From assembly GCF_001550135.1 (NCBI RefSeq), contig NZ_LRUE01000015.1, positions 310,001-374,000 on the forward strand: DNA of 64,000 nucleotides. The letters run 5' to 3'. The position numbers and the translations under genes were made by a program. Of the stretch, positions 45,314 through 54,888 are shown one piece after another; positions within the stretch are counted from its first letter, which is position 1, and each line of letters begins with the position of its first letter. The stretch comes from Pseudoalteromonas shioyasakiensis. GTDB taxonomy: Bacteria > Pseudomonadota > Gammaproteobacteria > Enterobacterales > Alteromonadaceae. A model generated the notes under the pieces. That model made no database searches, was not told the DNA's origin, and saw only the letters and a list, made by a program, of their open reading frames with translations.

Positions 45314-45343
45314 AAAAACCCCGCAACTCAGTGCGGGGTTTTT
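45314..45343. terminator. Terminator of the sugar transporter gene
   Basis: A 12-bp stem (AAAAACCCCGCA with TGCGGGGTTTTT) has a 6-nt loop and A/T tracts on both sides. It begins 14 nt after the transporter stop on the minus strand. Confidence 0.9.
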
Positions 45344-45356
45344 ATTGATAGTAATT

Positions 45357-46628
45357 TTAGCCGATGCGTTTTTTCCAGCTATCAGCTAAACGTACAACAT
45401 TTAAGCCATACCAAGCGATAAATGCATAACAAATCACTGGTACAAAGAAGCTTTGTTGGATGTTTACTGTATCAGCAACTACACCTTGTACTAATGGTAC
45501 TAAGGCACCACCAACGATTGCTAAACATAACCAACCCGAACCTTTACTGGTTAGTGAGCCTAAACCTTCAATAGCAACAGAGAAAATAGTCGGGAACATA
45601 ATTGAGTTGAATAAACCAATTGCAAGTACAGAGTAAAGCGCCACATCACCTTCAGTGAATATAGTCACTAACAGCAATACAATAACCATCATGGCATTAA
45701 AGAATAACGCTTTTGAAGGCGCAATTTTTTGCAGTGCTGCAGAGCCAATGAAACGACCTACCATTGCACCGCCCCAGTAATAAGCAATTAAGCTTGCAGC
45801 CGCATGCTCTTCAAGGCCAGCGATGTGTTCTTCGCCAAAATAGTTAACTAAGAAGCTACCAATTGAAACCTCTGCACCTACGTAACAGAAGATACCTATA
45901 ACACCCATCATTAAATGAGGTGCTTCGGCAAGGCTGTGGCCTTTCGCTTTACAGTCTTGCTCTTCTGTATGCTCTGCAATCACTGGTAATTTAAAGAAAG
46001 CAAATACTACAGCAATGGTCAGTAGTGCTGCTGCAAGCATAAGGTAAGGCACTTTTACAGATTCTGCAGTTGCTGCGTTTGCAGCTAGTGTGCCTGCTGT
46101 ACCAAAGAATAAAATACCACCCACATATGGACCAACGGTGGTACCTAGTGAGTTAAGTGCTTGAGCTAAATTTAAACGTGACGACGCCGTTTTTTCAGGA
46201 CCTAACGCCACAACATACGGGTTAGCAGATACCTGTAATACGGTAATACCTGCTGCTAGAACAAATAACGCACCTAAGAATAACCAGTACTCATGCACAA
46301 CAACCGCTGGGTAAAATAACATACAGCCAATTGATGCCACGACTAAGCCGGTTAGTACGCCATTTTTGTAGCCCATTTTTTTAACCAACATACCCGCAGG
46401 TAGCGAAACAATAAAGTAAGCACCAAAGAAACAAAACTGAACCAGCATTGCCTCTGTGTAGGTTAAATCGAATACCCCTTTTAAGCGCGGGATCAACACG
46501 TCATTTAAAACTGTAATGAAACCCCATAAAAAGAACAGGGTTGTCATTGCTGTCAGTGGTAGCAGGTAGTTTTTATTTTGCTGCGAACCATCGGCGACAA
46601 ACGATTGGTTTGTATTTATTTCACTCAC
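45357..46628 (-). CDS. Sugar transporter of the FHS/MFS (GluP/FucP-like) family
   Basis: A 423-residue, twelve-helix major facilitator. FLWGFITVLNDVLIPRLKG, YTEAMLVQFCFFGAYF and GITVLQVSANPYVVALG are hallmarks of the fucose/glucose-galactose (FHS) proton symporters. It is divergent from an AGE-family isomerase and a fructokinase, with a shared GGAACGTTCC operator 73 bp upstream. Together these form a sugar route; by analogy with Shewanella-type mannose loci the substrate is probably mannose. That is inference. Confidence 0.92.
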   Translation of the reverse strand: MSEINTNQSFVADGSQQNKNYLLPLTAMTTLFFLWGFITVLNDVLIPRLKGVFDLTYTEAMLVQFCFFGAYFIVSLPAGMLVKKMGYKNGVLTGLVVASIGCMLFYPAVVVHEYWLFLGALFVLAAGITVLQVSANPYVVALGPEKTASSRLNLAQALNSLGTTVGPYVGGILFFGTAGTLAANAATAESVKVPYLMLAAALLTIAVVFAFFKLPVIAEHTEEQDCKAKGHSLAEAPHLMMGVIGIFCYVGAEVSIGSFLVNYFGEEHIAGLEEHAAASLIAYYWGGAMVGRFIGSAALQKIAPSKALFFNAMMVIVLLLVTIFTEGDVALYSVLAIGLFNSIMFPTIFSVAIEGLGSLTSKGSGWLCLAIVGGALVPLVQGVVADTVNIQQSFFVPVICYAFIAWYGLNVVRLADSWKKRIG

Positions 46629-46700
46629 GTGGTTTTCACTCCGTTAACAAGTTACCTTTGATTCTACACATTGAAGTAAAAATAGCACAAAGATTTACTA

Positions 46701-46710
46701 GGAACGTTCC
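46701..46710. promoter_or_regulatory. GGAACGTTCC palindromic operator in the divergent sugar promoter
   Basis: A perfect 10-bp palindrome 73 bp from the transporter start and 56 bp from the isomerase start. It is the natural binding site for a LacI-type repressor of both divergent units. No such repressor gene is in the window. An identical site lies at 45214. Confidence 0.7.
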
Positions 46711-46765
46711 AATTTTTTTATTTCCTGCTATAGTTGCAAGATGTACACAGATTTATTAATAACCC

Positions 46766-47983
46766 ATGGCCAAAGTTGACTTTAAAAGCCCCGATTTTCT
46801 TAAGCAGCATATTCAAGATACCCTTGCTTTTTATCACCCCCATTGTGTTGATCATTCAGCCCATGGCTTAGCTGGCTTTTATCAGTTCTTTAAAAATAAT
46901 GGCGCGATTTACGATAAACACACTCGCCATTTAGTCTCGAGCACCCGCTTTGTTTTTAACTATGCAATGGCGTACATAGAGTTTAAAGACCCAGAATATT
47001 TAAGCCTCACTAAACATGGTTTAGCTCACCTTGAACATGCGCATAAACAAGCATCTGGTGGTTATGCTTGGCTTATTGAGCAAGATGATAACGGCAAAGT
47101 AACCGTGTTAGACGACACCAACCATTGCTACGGGCTCGCTTTTGTAATGCTTGCAAACGCGGTTGCTTTAAAAGCAGGGGTGAACGACTGCAAAAAAACT
47201 ATTTCACAGGTATGGGATTTATTAGAGCAGCACTACTTTGAACCACAGCATAATGCCTATCTAGATGAGCAAAATGCCGATTTTAGCTGTGCAGATGACT
47301 ATCGCGGTCAAAATGCCAATATGCATTTATGCGAAGCCTTACTCATGTGTTTTGAAGCAACTAACGAGACCCGTTATTTAAAACGCGCTACAGAGCTTGC
47401 CGAAACTTTTACGGTAAAACTGGCAGCTCAGAGTCAGCAGTTAGTGTGGGAGCACTACTCTAAAAATTGGCAAATCGATTTAGATTACAACAAAGATGAC
47501 CCGCAGCATTTATTTAGGCCTTGGGGATTTCAACCAGGTCATCAAACTGAGTGGGCAAAACTGTTACTTATTTTAAACCGCCATATTGATGAACCTTGGT
47601 TGGTGACGCGCGCTAAAAGCCTGTTTGATGAAACCCTGAGCATCGCGTGGGATCAGCAACATGGAGGCATTTTCTATGGCTTTGCACCAGATAAACAAAT
47701 TTGTGATAGCGATAAATACTTTTGGGTGCAAGCCGAATCATTAGCCGCAGCGGCCCTACTCGCTGATGCCACACATGACGAAAGCTATTGGCAATGGTAC
47801 GAAAAAATTTGGCAATACAGTTGGCAACATATGGTAGATCACCAATATGGTGCCTGGTATCGCATTTTATCAGCACAAAACCAACCATACAGTGACGAAA
47901 AATCGCCAGCAGGCAAAACCGACTACCATACTATGGGTGCCTGCTACGAAGTATTAAGAACCTTAACCTTGAGGAATGCATAA
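46766..47983 (+). CDS. AGE-family sugar epimerase/isomerase, probable D-mannose isomerase
   Basis: A 405-residue (alpha/alpha)6-barrel protein of the N-acylglucosamine 2-epimerase family. Family motifs are STRFVFNYAMAY, YGLAFVMLANAVAL, NANMHLCEALLMCFEAT, RPWGFQPGHQTEWAKLLL (with the catalytic His), FWVQAESLAAAALL and DYHTMGACYEVL. With a fructokinase downstream, the most likely reaction is mannose to fructose. An alternative is a YihS-like aldose-ketose isomerase with broader range. It overlaps the kinase gene by one base (TAATG). Confidence 0.9.
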   Translation: MAKVDFKSPDFLKQHIQDTLAFYHPHCVDHSAHGLAGFYQFFKNNGAIYDKHTRHLVSSTRFVFNYAMAYIEFKDPEYLSLTKHGLAHLEHAHKQASGGYAWLIEQDDNGKVTVLDDTNHCYGLAFVMLANAVALKAGVNDCKKTISQVWDLLEQHYFEPQHNAYLDEQNADFSCADDYRGQNANMHLCEALLMCFEATNETRYLKRATELAETFTVKLAAQSQQLVWEHYSKNWQIDLDYNKDDPQHLFRPWGFQPGHQTEWAKLLLILNRHIDEPWLVTRAKSLFDETLSIAWDQQHGGIFYGFAPDKQICDSDKYFWVQAESLAAAALLADATHDESYWQWYEKIWQYSWQHMVDHQYGAWYRILSAQNQPYSDEKSPAGKTDYHTMGACYEVLRTLTLRNA

Positions 47984-48936
47984 TGAGTTTAGTGTGTTTT
48001 GGCGAAGCATTAATCGACTTTTTATCAGATGGTAAACAACCAGAGTCATTTACCAAATACGCAGGTGGCGCACCTGCCAATGTTGCTGTTGCAGCAGCAA
48101 AACTAGGCCTAAACACCAGCTTTTGCGGCATGTTAGGCGATGATATGTTCGGTCACTTTATTAAACAAGAGCTTGACCAGCATGCAGTAAACACCCAGTA
48201 CTGTACATTCACCGATGCGGCTAAAACAGCATTGGCGTTTGTATCTCTTGATGACAGTGGCGAACGCTCGTTTAGCTTTTATCGCCCACCAGCCGCCGAT
48301 TTACTATATCGCGTAGACGATTTTGACTATGCAATGTTTGCAAATCACGCCATCATGCATGTATGCAGCAACAGTTTGACTGAGCACAACATTTATCAAA
48401 CCACTATTTATGGTTTAACTCAGGCGAAAAAAGCCGGTGCAATTTGTAGCTTCGATATGAATCTGCGCGAAAACCTATGGCCAAGTATGCGCCATACGCT
48501 TGATAGAATGTGGCATGTTATTTCTCTGGCAGATATCGTAAAACTCTCATTTGAAGAGCTTGAGTTTTTAAATCAAAAAAGCCATCAAGAAATGCCACTT
48601 GAGCATACCATTGATGCCATTTTAAAGGCCGGTGTAACCTGTTTGCTAGTTACCAATGGCGGCGAAGCAATCAGCTTTTACCACGCAGACTTTAAAGGCC
48701 AAGTTAACCCACCAGCTACGAAAGTGGTTGATACCACCGCCGCAGGCGATGCGTTTATTGGCGGCATGCTATCAAAGATTGGTCAGCACTGTGAAAACAA
48801 ACAAAGCTTTAAAGCGTTTTGCCAAACCCCAGCTAATATCGAACAAACCATTGCTTATGCAGCTAAAGCCGGCGCTTTTGCTGTAAGCCGTTATGGTGCA
48901 TTTGCGTCTTTACCAAGCGCAGCCGATTTAGCCTAG
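47983..48936 (+). CDS. PfkB-family fructokinase
   Basis: A 317-residue ribokinase-fold sugar kinase. The first signature AGGAPANVAVAAAKLGL (about residues 28-44) and the second, DTTAAGDAFIGGML (about 248-261), with the catalytic Asp, are intact. The N-terminal CFGEALIDFL is typical of fructokinases. It would phosphorylate fructose made by the isomerase and feed it to glycolysis. It is translationally coupled to the isomerase gene by the overlap at base 47983. Confidence 0.92.
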   Translation: MSLVCFGEALIDFLSDGKQPESFTKYAGGAPANVAVAAAKLGLNTSFCGMLGDDMFGHFIKQELDQHAVNTQYCTFTDAAKTALAFVSLDDSGERSFSFYRPPAADLLYRVDDFDYAMFANHAIMHVCSNSLTEHNIYQTTIYGLTQAKKAGAICSFDMNLRENLWPSMRHTLDRMWHVISLADIVKLSFEELEFLNQKSHQEMPLEHTIDAILKAGVTCLLVTNGGEAISFYHADFKGQVNPPATKVVDTTAAGDAFIGGMLSKIGQHCENKQSFKAFCQTPANIEQTIAYAAKAGAFAVSRYGAFASLPSAADLA

Positions 48937-48959
48937 AACTTTGTTTAGGTTGAGTAAAA

Positions 48960-48988
48960 AGCCCGGCATCAGTAATTAATGCCGGGCT
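48960..48988. terminator. Hairpin after the fructokinase gene
   Basis: A 10-bp perfect stem (AGCCCGGCAT with ATGCCGGGCT) has a 9-nt loop. There is no T-run on the plus side, but five A precede it, giving a T-run for minus-strand transcripts. It may serve the remnant frame at 48995-49107 as well as the kinase gene. Confidence 0.65.
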
Positions 48989-48994
48989 CATTCG

Positions 48995-49107
48995 CTATTG
49001 CTCCGTTTTACATTTATCGATAATTGGTAAATACCTAAACACCTTCATGTTTGGATCGACCACCACATGATCCCCCGCTTTTAAAGCAATGCTAATCTCG
49101 CCATTTC
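48995..49107 (-). pseudogene. Short coding-like remnant
   Basis: A minus-strand frame of 37 codons without its own start reads like protein (GEISIALKAGDHVVVDPN, then MKVFRYLPIIDKC) and ends at a TAG just before a hairpin terminator. A separate frame upstream (MMKYFRFVIQSV from about 49161) would need a one-base shift to join it. It may be the decayed end of a small gene; chance cannot be excluded. Confidence 0.3.
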
Positions 49108-49224
49108 AATGTTAAGTTGTTCACTGATTGAATAACAAAACGAAAATATTTCATCATAAAATCAATGCAAAAAAGCCCAGCGTTTCTATAATTAATACTG
49201 TGATTTACTTAAAAGGATTTGATT

Positions 49225-49992
49225 ATGCTCACTTTAAAACAACCTCGTATGTTAACGATTTTATCTTTCGGTTTAGTATTCGCCTCACCAACTGTTTATG
49301 CCGACCAATGGCAATTTTCTGTAGAGCCTTATTTAATGGCCACTGCGATTGATGGCAGCTCGGCAATTGGCACTATAGAAGCCCCCCTTGAAGTCGAATT
49401 TGATACCATTTTAAACAACCTCGACAGCGCATTTATGCTCCATCTTGAGGGATATCATCAATCAAACTGGGGTTTTATTGCTGACTGGGGCTATATGGAT
49501 TTAAGTAAATCTCATAACGCCCCAAAACTTGGCGTGCTCAGTGCTCGGGTGCGTCAAGCGGTGCTCGAATTAAGTGTTGCTTACCGTTTTTCTAGTCCTT
49601 CGATGGGTGATTGGGTTAACTATGTGGGTATTCGTCGTTGGGATAACACCTACGAATTCGATCTTGATCCTAACTTTATGTCACAAGTGTCCGTAGTCGA
49701 CAGAGATGAAGATTGGATTGATCTCATTTTTGGCTTTCACTTTAACAAACAATTAAGCGAACATTGGCAATTAACAACTGCTGGGGATCTCGGTGGCTTT
49801 AACTTAAATGCTAAATTGACTGGCAGCTTTAAATTAGGTGCGGTGTATCAAATAAACCCGCATTGGGATCTGGGTATGAGCTATAAAACCACTTATGTAG
49901 ATTACCAAACAGGCCAACGCGGAAATAAAAACTTCTTTAGTTATGATACATTTACCCACGGCCCGCAAATAAGCGTGAGCTATCAGTTTTAG
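49225..49992 (+). CDS. Outer-membrane beta-barrel protein, unknown
   Basis: A 255-residue protein with a signal peptide (residues 1-25, ending VYADQ), alternating aromatic beta strands (WQFSVEPYLMATAIDG, WDLGMSYKTTYVDY) and a C-terminal Phe after SVSYQ. This is the signature of an outer-membrane barrel of about ten strands. I do not recognise a subfamily. ATG 49225 is chosen because AAAAGGA lies 7 nt before it. Confidence 0.78.
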   Translation: MLTLKQPRMLTILSFGLVFASPTVYADQWQFSVEPYLMATAIDGSSAIGTIEAPLEVEFDTILNNLDSAFMLHLEGYHQSNWGFIADWGYMDLSKSHNAPKLGVLSARVRQAVLELSVAYRFSSPSMGDWVNYVGIRRWDNTYEFDLDPNFMSQVSVVDRDEDWIDLIFGFHFNKQLSEHWQLTTAGDLGGFNLNAKLTGSFKLGAVYQINPHWDLGMSYKTTYVDYQTGQRGNKNFFSYDTFTHGPQISVSYQF

Positions 49993-50067
49993 TCGTTAGC
50001 CTGCTAGTAATTTGTTTCTATTTCATGGTATGTTTTTTAACTAATTAAAGAAAAAGGAATTCATCCT

Positions 50068-51804
50068 ATGAATAATAAGCTTCTTGCTGGGGGCGCAATT
50101 GCTATTGTTGCAGGTGCGTTGTTGTACTCACAAAATAAAGCCAGTGTTGATGTAGATTTACCTGAGCTTGCCTACGTACCTGCCGACACGGCGGTTTTTT
50201 ATGGTCAACTTAAACCGTTTCCGTACAGCAAATACTTTGCGCTTATGCCAGATGCAATGAAAGGCACGAGCGATTTAACTCCCATCATTGCTGAGCTTAA
50301 AACAGTTGATGATAAGAATGCCCTATTCCTTGCATCACTGATGGAAAAATACCAACAATCACTGAGCTCTTACGATGCCTTCAAATCGATTTGGGGCTTT
50401 GGTGATGACTACAAAGGCATGATGTATGCGCAAGGTTTAATGCCGATTGTACGTTTTCAGGTCGCTGATCAAAGCAGCATTATCAATAGCATTAAGCAAT
50501 CTGCTGATGAAGCAGGTATTGCGTATACAACAGAAAGCCTTGAAGGCGTAAGTTACACGCGCTTTACCATTGAACTTGAAGGCTTAGATAACTTCAACCT
50601 AATTGCATCAACTCACAACAATTGGGCTACCATCACGCTAACCACTGCGCTTTCTAATGATCAAGATTTACGTATTGCCCTTGGCGTAGAAAAACCGGCT
50701 CAATCACTGGCTGAAACTAAAAAACTACCTGAGCTTATTAAAACTTTCTCACTTGATGGCAACTCGGTTGGCTTTGTTGATCATCAACGTATCGCTAATG
50801 CTGTAACAGGCAAAGAGGACTCTCGCTTACACCAGATGCTTAAAGAGCTACTTGATAAAGCCCAGCAATCCAACGCATTAGCAATGATTTCAACACCTGA
50901 GTGTCAAGATGATATTGCAGCTATTGCCGCTAAATGGCCTGCAACAGTATCAGGCACAACAAAAACCCGTATTACCGCCGACTACGCCGACTTTGACGTA
51001 AAAGCGGTACTGCAAAGCACAGATCAAGACTTACTTAATACGCTACAAGCCGTGCGTGGTTTTGTACCAAAACATACCACTGAGCTTGACGGGCAAATGA
51101 TGAGTGTTGCCTATGGTATTGATGTAGCAAAAGTACTGCCGCTTGCCAACACACTAACCGGTGCAATTAAGTCAGCTGAGTTTAACTGTGGCCCAATTGT
51201 CGCACTACAAAATGAAATGCAAGAAGTAAGCACCGCTGGCCTTGCTATGATGTCGGGTTTTGCAAACGGCGTGCAAGGTATGAGTGTGAGTGTTCAAGAC
51301 GCTGCATTGACCATTGATGACTACAACGGCCCACAAATAGACAAACTTGATGCCATCGTTACCCTATCTGCGACCGACGCCCATGGCTTGTATTCAATTG
51401 CGCAAGGTTTTGTGCCGCCACTTGCGAACATAAAACTACCAGCCAATGGTGATGCCGTACTGATCAATGAATACATTCCATCGCCTGTGCCACTTAACTT
51501 TGATATTAAAATGGCCCTTAAAGGAAATCATATTGTGATTTTCACGGGTGATAAGTCAGCGCAGATTGCCGAGACTTTAGAGTCGCAAAGTGTCACTAAA
51601 AATGGCTTTGTGAACATGGCATTCGACGTACAAAAAATCTTATTACCTTTGCTTGATACGATTGCATCAACGGGTCAATTAAGTGATGAAGAAATGGCTG
51701 AGCTTGATTCGCTACGCGACCAACCTGTGGGTGTTTATTTTGCCACAGACATTACCGACAACGGCATTGGCCTTGAAAGTAACGTACAAATTACTAAAAA
51801 GTAG
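50068..51804 (+). CDS. Large exported or membrane-anchored hypothetical protein
   Basis: I do not recognise this 578-residue protein. A single N-terminal hydrophobic stretch (residues 5-21, LAGGAIAIVAGALLYSQ) acts as signal or anchor. The long periplasmic part opens with LAYVPADTAVFYGQLKP and contains several similar alpha/beta stretches, so an internal duplication is possible (residues about 30-250 and 290-560). DUF3352-type proteins also begin with a statement such as VPADTAVF, but I cannot confirm it. It has its own AAAGGAAT ribosome-binding site and a terminator follows. Confidence 0.7.
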   Translation: MNNKLLAGGAIAIVAGALLYSQNKASVDVDLPELAYVPADTAVFYGQLKPFPYSKYFALMPDAMKGTSDLTPIIAELKTVDDKNALFLASLMEKYQQSLSSYDAFKSIWGFGDDYKGMMYAQGLMPIVRFQVADQSSIINSIKQSADEAGIAYTTESLEGVSYTRFTIELEGLDNFNLIASTHNNWATITLTTALSNDQDLRIALGVEKPAQSLAETKKLPELIKTFSLDGNSVGFVDHQRIANAVTGKEDSRLHQMLKELLDKAQQSNALAMISTPECQDDIAAIAAKWPATVSGTTKTRITADYADFDVKAVLQSTDQDLLNTLQAVRGFVPKHTTELDGQMMSVAYGIDVAKVLPLANTLTGAIKSAEFNCGPIVALQNEMQEVSTAGLAMMSGFANGVQGMSVSVQDAALTIDDYNGPQIDKLDAIVTLSATDAHGLYSIAQGFVPPLANIKLPANGDAVLINEYIPSPVPLNFDIKMALKGNHIVIFTGDKSAQIAETLESQSVTKNGFVNMAFDVQKILLPLLDTIASTGQLSDEEMAELDSLRDQPVGVYFATDITDNGIGLESNVQITKK

Positions 51805-51820
51805 TTTTGAGTTTGAATCT

Positions 51821-51850
51821 AAAAAGAGCGCTATTTAGCGCTCTTTTTTT
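51821..51850. terminator. Bidirectional terminator overlapping the methyltransferase stop
   Basis: The stem AGAGCGCTA/TAGCGCTCT (51825-51833 with 51836-51844) has A and T tracts on its two sides. The stop codon TAG of the minus-strand methyltransferase gene (51833-51831) lies inside the stem. Confidence 0.88.
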
Positions 51851-52355
51851 GTTGCCATTTAAGTGAGTTGTTAGTGTCTCGACTATTACAAATGGTGTCG
51901 TTTGAACTCTCAATACCACCGAGTTTGGCAAGTCGGTCGTACAGCACAACATTGCAGGTTGCGGCTAGGTTCATACAGCCTATGGTTGGCACATACACTA
52001 CTTCATCACACCATTTCAGCACGTCTTTACTGACCGAGCCATCTTCAGGGCCAAATACATAAAATGCGTTTTCAGGGTGCTTAAATTCAGGCAGTGGCGT
52101 TGCACCTTCAACAAGCTCAATCACCACCGTTGTGGCACCTTCAGGCTTTGCTTGCTCAAGGCTTTCGACTTGCGTGAGCGGAATATGCTCAAGCACATTT
52201 TTGGTATCGGTGTGATACTTATTAGCGCGTAAATAGCGGCTACCAGTAAAAAACACCTGCTTGGCGTTGTAACAACCCGCGGCACGTAATACGCCCCCCA
52301 CATTGGTTGGGCTTTTTGGGTTTAACAGGCCAATGCTTGCTTGAAGGGCGCTCAT
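51831..52355 (-). CDS. TrmH/SpoU-family RNA methyltransferase
   Basis: A 174-residue SPOUT methyltransferase. The three knot motifs are NVGGVLRAAGC (residues 18-28), VFGPEDGSVSKD (about 99-110) and NLAATCNVVLYDRL (about 128-141). It should methylate a ribose 2'-OH in tRNA or rRNA with S-adenosylmethionine; the site is unknown. It lacks the N-terminal RNA-binding domain of TrmH and RlmB. Its start overlaps the stop of ycgN by one base. Confidence 0.9.
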   Translation of the reverse strand: MSALQASIGLLNPKSPTNVGGVLRAAGCYNAKQVFFTGSRYLRANKYHTDTKNVLEHIPLTQVESLEQAKPEGATTVVIELVEGATPLPEFKHPENAFYVFGPEDGSVSKDVLKWCDEVVYVPTIGCMNLAATCNVVLYDRLAKLGGIESSNDTICNSRDTNNSLKWQQKKSAK

Positions 52356-52864
52356 TAATCAATGTCTCTAGTTGGCCACTCGGCCACGTATAGATCAAAG
52401 TCATCTAGGTCTACATCACAGTCTTTTACTGTTTTGTCACGCACAGAAATACCCAACTCATGCATCATGTCTTTACTACCACCGTTCAGTAGCGGGTGCC
52501 AAGACGCAAGGCCACGGCCTTCGTAAAGGCGGCGGTAGCTACAGCTTTGCGGCATAAAAAAGATATCTTTGAGGTTTTCTTTAGTGAGCTTTACACATGA
52601 AGGCACCAAGGTTTGGCGGTTCGCATATTCACTGCAACCACAGGTGTCGTTGTCTAGGTATTGGCAAACGATATTAGTGAAGATGAGTTCTTCACCCTCG
52701 CGAAGTTGATCCGTAGCGGTAAATTCATCTTCGTCTTCACTGTCGATAAATGTGTTTAAACAACATTTACCACAGCCGTCACAAATGGCTTCCCATTCGG
52801 GTTGTGACATTTGCTCAAGCGAGCGCTTAAGCCAAAATTGATCTTCTAACATGGTATTACTCAA
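52355..52864 (-). CDS. ycgN: YcgN-type cysteine cluster protein (UPF0260)
   Basis: A 169-residue protein with the Cys motif ICDGCGKCCLNTF (residues 27-39) and further Cys in CQYLDNDTCGC and PSC, typical of YkgJ/YcgN proteins thought to bind zinc or an iron-sulphur cluster. The N-terminus FWLKRSLEQMSQPEWEAIC is well conserved in the family. Function not established. It is co-translated with the methyltransferase gene (one-base overlap). Confidence 0.9.
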   Translation of the reverse strand: MSNTMLEDQFWLKRSLEQMSQPEWEAICDGCGKCCLNTFIDSEDEDEFTATDQLREGEELIFTNIVCQYLDNDTCGCSEYANRQTLVPSCVKLTKENLKDIFFMPQSCSYRRLYEGRGLASWHPLLNGGSKDMMHELGISVRDKTVKDCDVDLDDFDLYVAEWPTRDID

Positions 52865-52917
52865 AGCCCCTAAACAGCGCGCATTCTAGCGTAAAGCCAG
52901 CATGCGCGCAAAGGCGG

Positions 52918-54741
52918 TTATTTTTGCTCGTTAACCCAACGCTTAATTTTCTCTTCAAGAATTGGCATAGGTAATGCGCCATCAATCAGCACTTGCGTAT
53001 GGAAAGCTTTAATATCGAACTTATCGCCTAGCTCTTTGCTAGCGTAGTCACGTAGTTCTTGAATTTTGAACTGACCTAACTTGTACGACAACGCTTGGCC
53101 CGGCCATGCAATGTAACGCTCAACTTCGGCAATAATATCGCTTTCTGCCATTGATGAGTTAGCCAACATGTAATCAATACCTTGTTGACGTGTCCAACCT
53201 TTCGCGTGGAAACCTGTATCAAGCACTAAGCGCATTGCACGTAATTGCTCATCTGATAAACGGCCGTACCACATGTAAGGGTCGGTAAATAAGCCAAGCT
53301 CTTTACCTAAGCTTTCTGCATACAATGCCCAACCTTCTGCAAATACCGTATAGCCACCAAATTTACGAAACAGCGGTAATCCTTCAATTTCTTGTTGCAA
53401 GGCAATTTGAAAGTGGTGACCCGGCGCGGCTTCGTGAATAGACAGGGTTTCTAGTAAAAACTTAGGCTGTGCTTTTAGGTTAAAGGTATTGATATAGAAA
53501 ATACCTGGGCGTGAGCCATCTGGTGCTGGCGACTGATAAGATGCACCCGCAGCTGATTCAGCGCGGAAATCTTCAACTGCTTTTACAACGTATGGCGCTT
53601 TTGGCGCAATATCGAACATTTGCGGCAGCTTAGCATCAATCTTTTCTTTTACTGCTTCGTACGCGGCAATTAACTCTTCTGGCGTATCGTAGTAAAACTC
53701 ATCTGAGGTTCTTAGGTGTTCAAAAAACGCTTTTAAGTCGCCTTCAAAACCGACAGTCTCTTTAACTTTTTTCATCTCAGATAAAATGCGCGATACTTCG
53801 CTTAAACCAATATCATGAATTTCATCGGCGTTTAAGCTAAGCGTTGTATGCTGTTTAATTTGATACTCATACCATGCTTTACCATTTGGCAGGTCGCTGT
53901 AACCAATGCTTTCACGGGCATTTGGAATGTAATCATTCGCTAAAAAATCAGCCATTTTTTGATACGCAGGCACTAAACGCTCACTGATCATCGCCATGTA
54001 CGCGCTTGTTAGCTGTGCTTTTTGTTCGTCGCTGAAAGACTCAGGTAACTGAGCAATTGGGCCCCAGAATAATGACTCTTCTGGTTTTTCTACAATATGA
54101 GTTTGAAATTGCGGTAACAGTTTTTCAGCAAGCGGTTTAGGAAGAACCACTTTGTCTTTCATGCCTTGGCGCATTGATTGCTCAACACTGTCTAACCAAG
54201 CGATGAAACCATCAGCACGTTTTTCAAATGCTTGATAATCTTCAACCGTATTAAAAGGCTGTGCGCTTTGCCCAGAGCCTAACGCAGCAAAGGTATTATG
54301 CGCCCCGCCCATTTGGTTAATTGGCATTAAGTAACTTGGAAACTGAGCGCCTTCAATCGCAAGGTCTAAATCGCGGGCTAGAATTTCGTAGCTCAATAAT
54401 GACTGACCCGTTAATTGCGCTTTGTCGATATTTGCTAGTTTGTTTTTGTATTCTTTAACAAAGTTAAGCTGCTCGTCGCGGTTTGCTTTACTAATAGGTG
54501 CAATAAATTGGTCGTTATATTCGCTACGGCCAATGTAAGTACCGCCAATTGGATTAAACTTTAAGCCTGCTTCAAAGTAGTCTGCTAGTAATGTATCAAG
54601 TTGCTCTGTGGCTGACGTTGCGCTTGGTGCTTGTTTGCTTACTGCCTGAGTTGTTTTTTCGTTGCTTGGCGTTGATTCATTACAACCAAGTAATGCAAAC
54701 ATCACCGCCGAACTAAGTAGTGCTAGTTTTACGTTTTTCAT
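52918..54741 (-). CDS. DUF885 lipoprotein, putative zinc peptidase
   Basis: A 607-residue lipoprotein: lipobox LLGC (Cys19), followed by NEST. The DUF885 domain spans about residues 45-600 and carries SIHEAAPGHHFQIAL (about 439-453), an HExxxxH-like metal motif, and FAEGWALYAESLGKELG (about 469-485), which supplies the downstream Glu. DUF885 proteins belong to the M32/M3-like metallopeptidase group, and many act on peptides in the periplasm. A divergent amidohydrolase gene starts 147 bp away. Confidence 0.88.
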   Translation of the reverse strand: MKNVKLALLSSAVMFALLGCNESTPSNEKTTQAVSKQAPSATSATEQLDTLLADYFEAGLKFNPIGGTYIGRSEYNDQFIAPISKANRDEQLNFVKEYKNKLANIDKAQLTGQSLLSYEILARDLDLAIEGAQFPSYLMPINQMGGAHNTFAALGSGQSAQPFNTVEDYQAFEKRADGFIAWLDSVEQSMRQGMKDKVVLPKPLAEKLLPQFQTHIVEKPEESLFWGPIAQLPESFSDEQKAQLTSAYMAMISERLVPAYQKMADFLANDYIPNARESIGYSDLPNGKAWYEYQIKQHTTLSLNADEIHDIGLSEVSRILSEMKKVKETVGFEGDLKAFFEHLRTSDEFYYDTPEELIAAYEAVKEKIDAKLPQMFDIAPKAPYVVKAVEDFRAESAAGASYQSPAPDGSRPGIFYINTFNLKAQPKFLLETLSIHEAAPGHHFQIALQQEIEGLPLFRKFGGYTVFAEGWALYAESLGKELGLFTDPYMWYGRLSDEQLRAMRLVLDTGFHAKGWTRQQGIDYMLANSSMAESDIIAEVERYIAWPGQALSYKLGQFKIQELRDYASKELGDKFDIKAFHTQVLIDGALPMPILEEKIKRWVNEQK

Positions 54742-54888
54742 TCTTTCCCTGCCCTTATATTAAGTACGCGTAAATTATGAGGGTTTAGTTCCCTATTTAG
54801 CAAGTAGCGCTGCAACTTATCGCAGTTTATTTACACTTTGTGAGCTGATTGCTAGAGTGACGCCTCGACTTACCAATTTTGAATAAAA

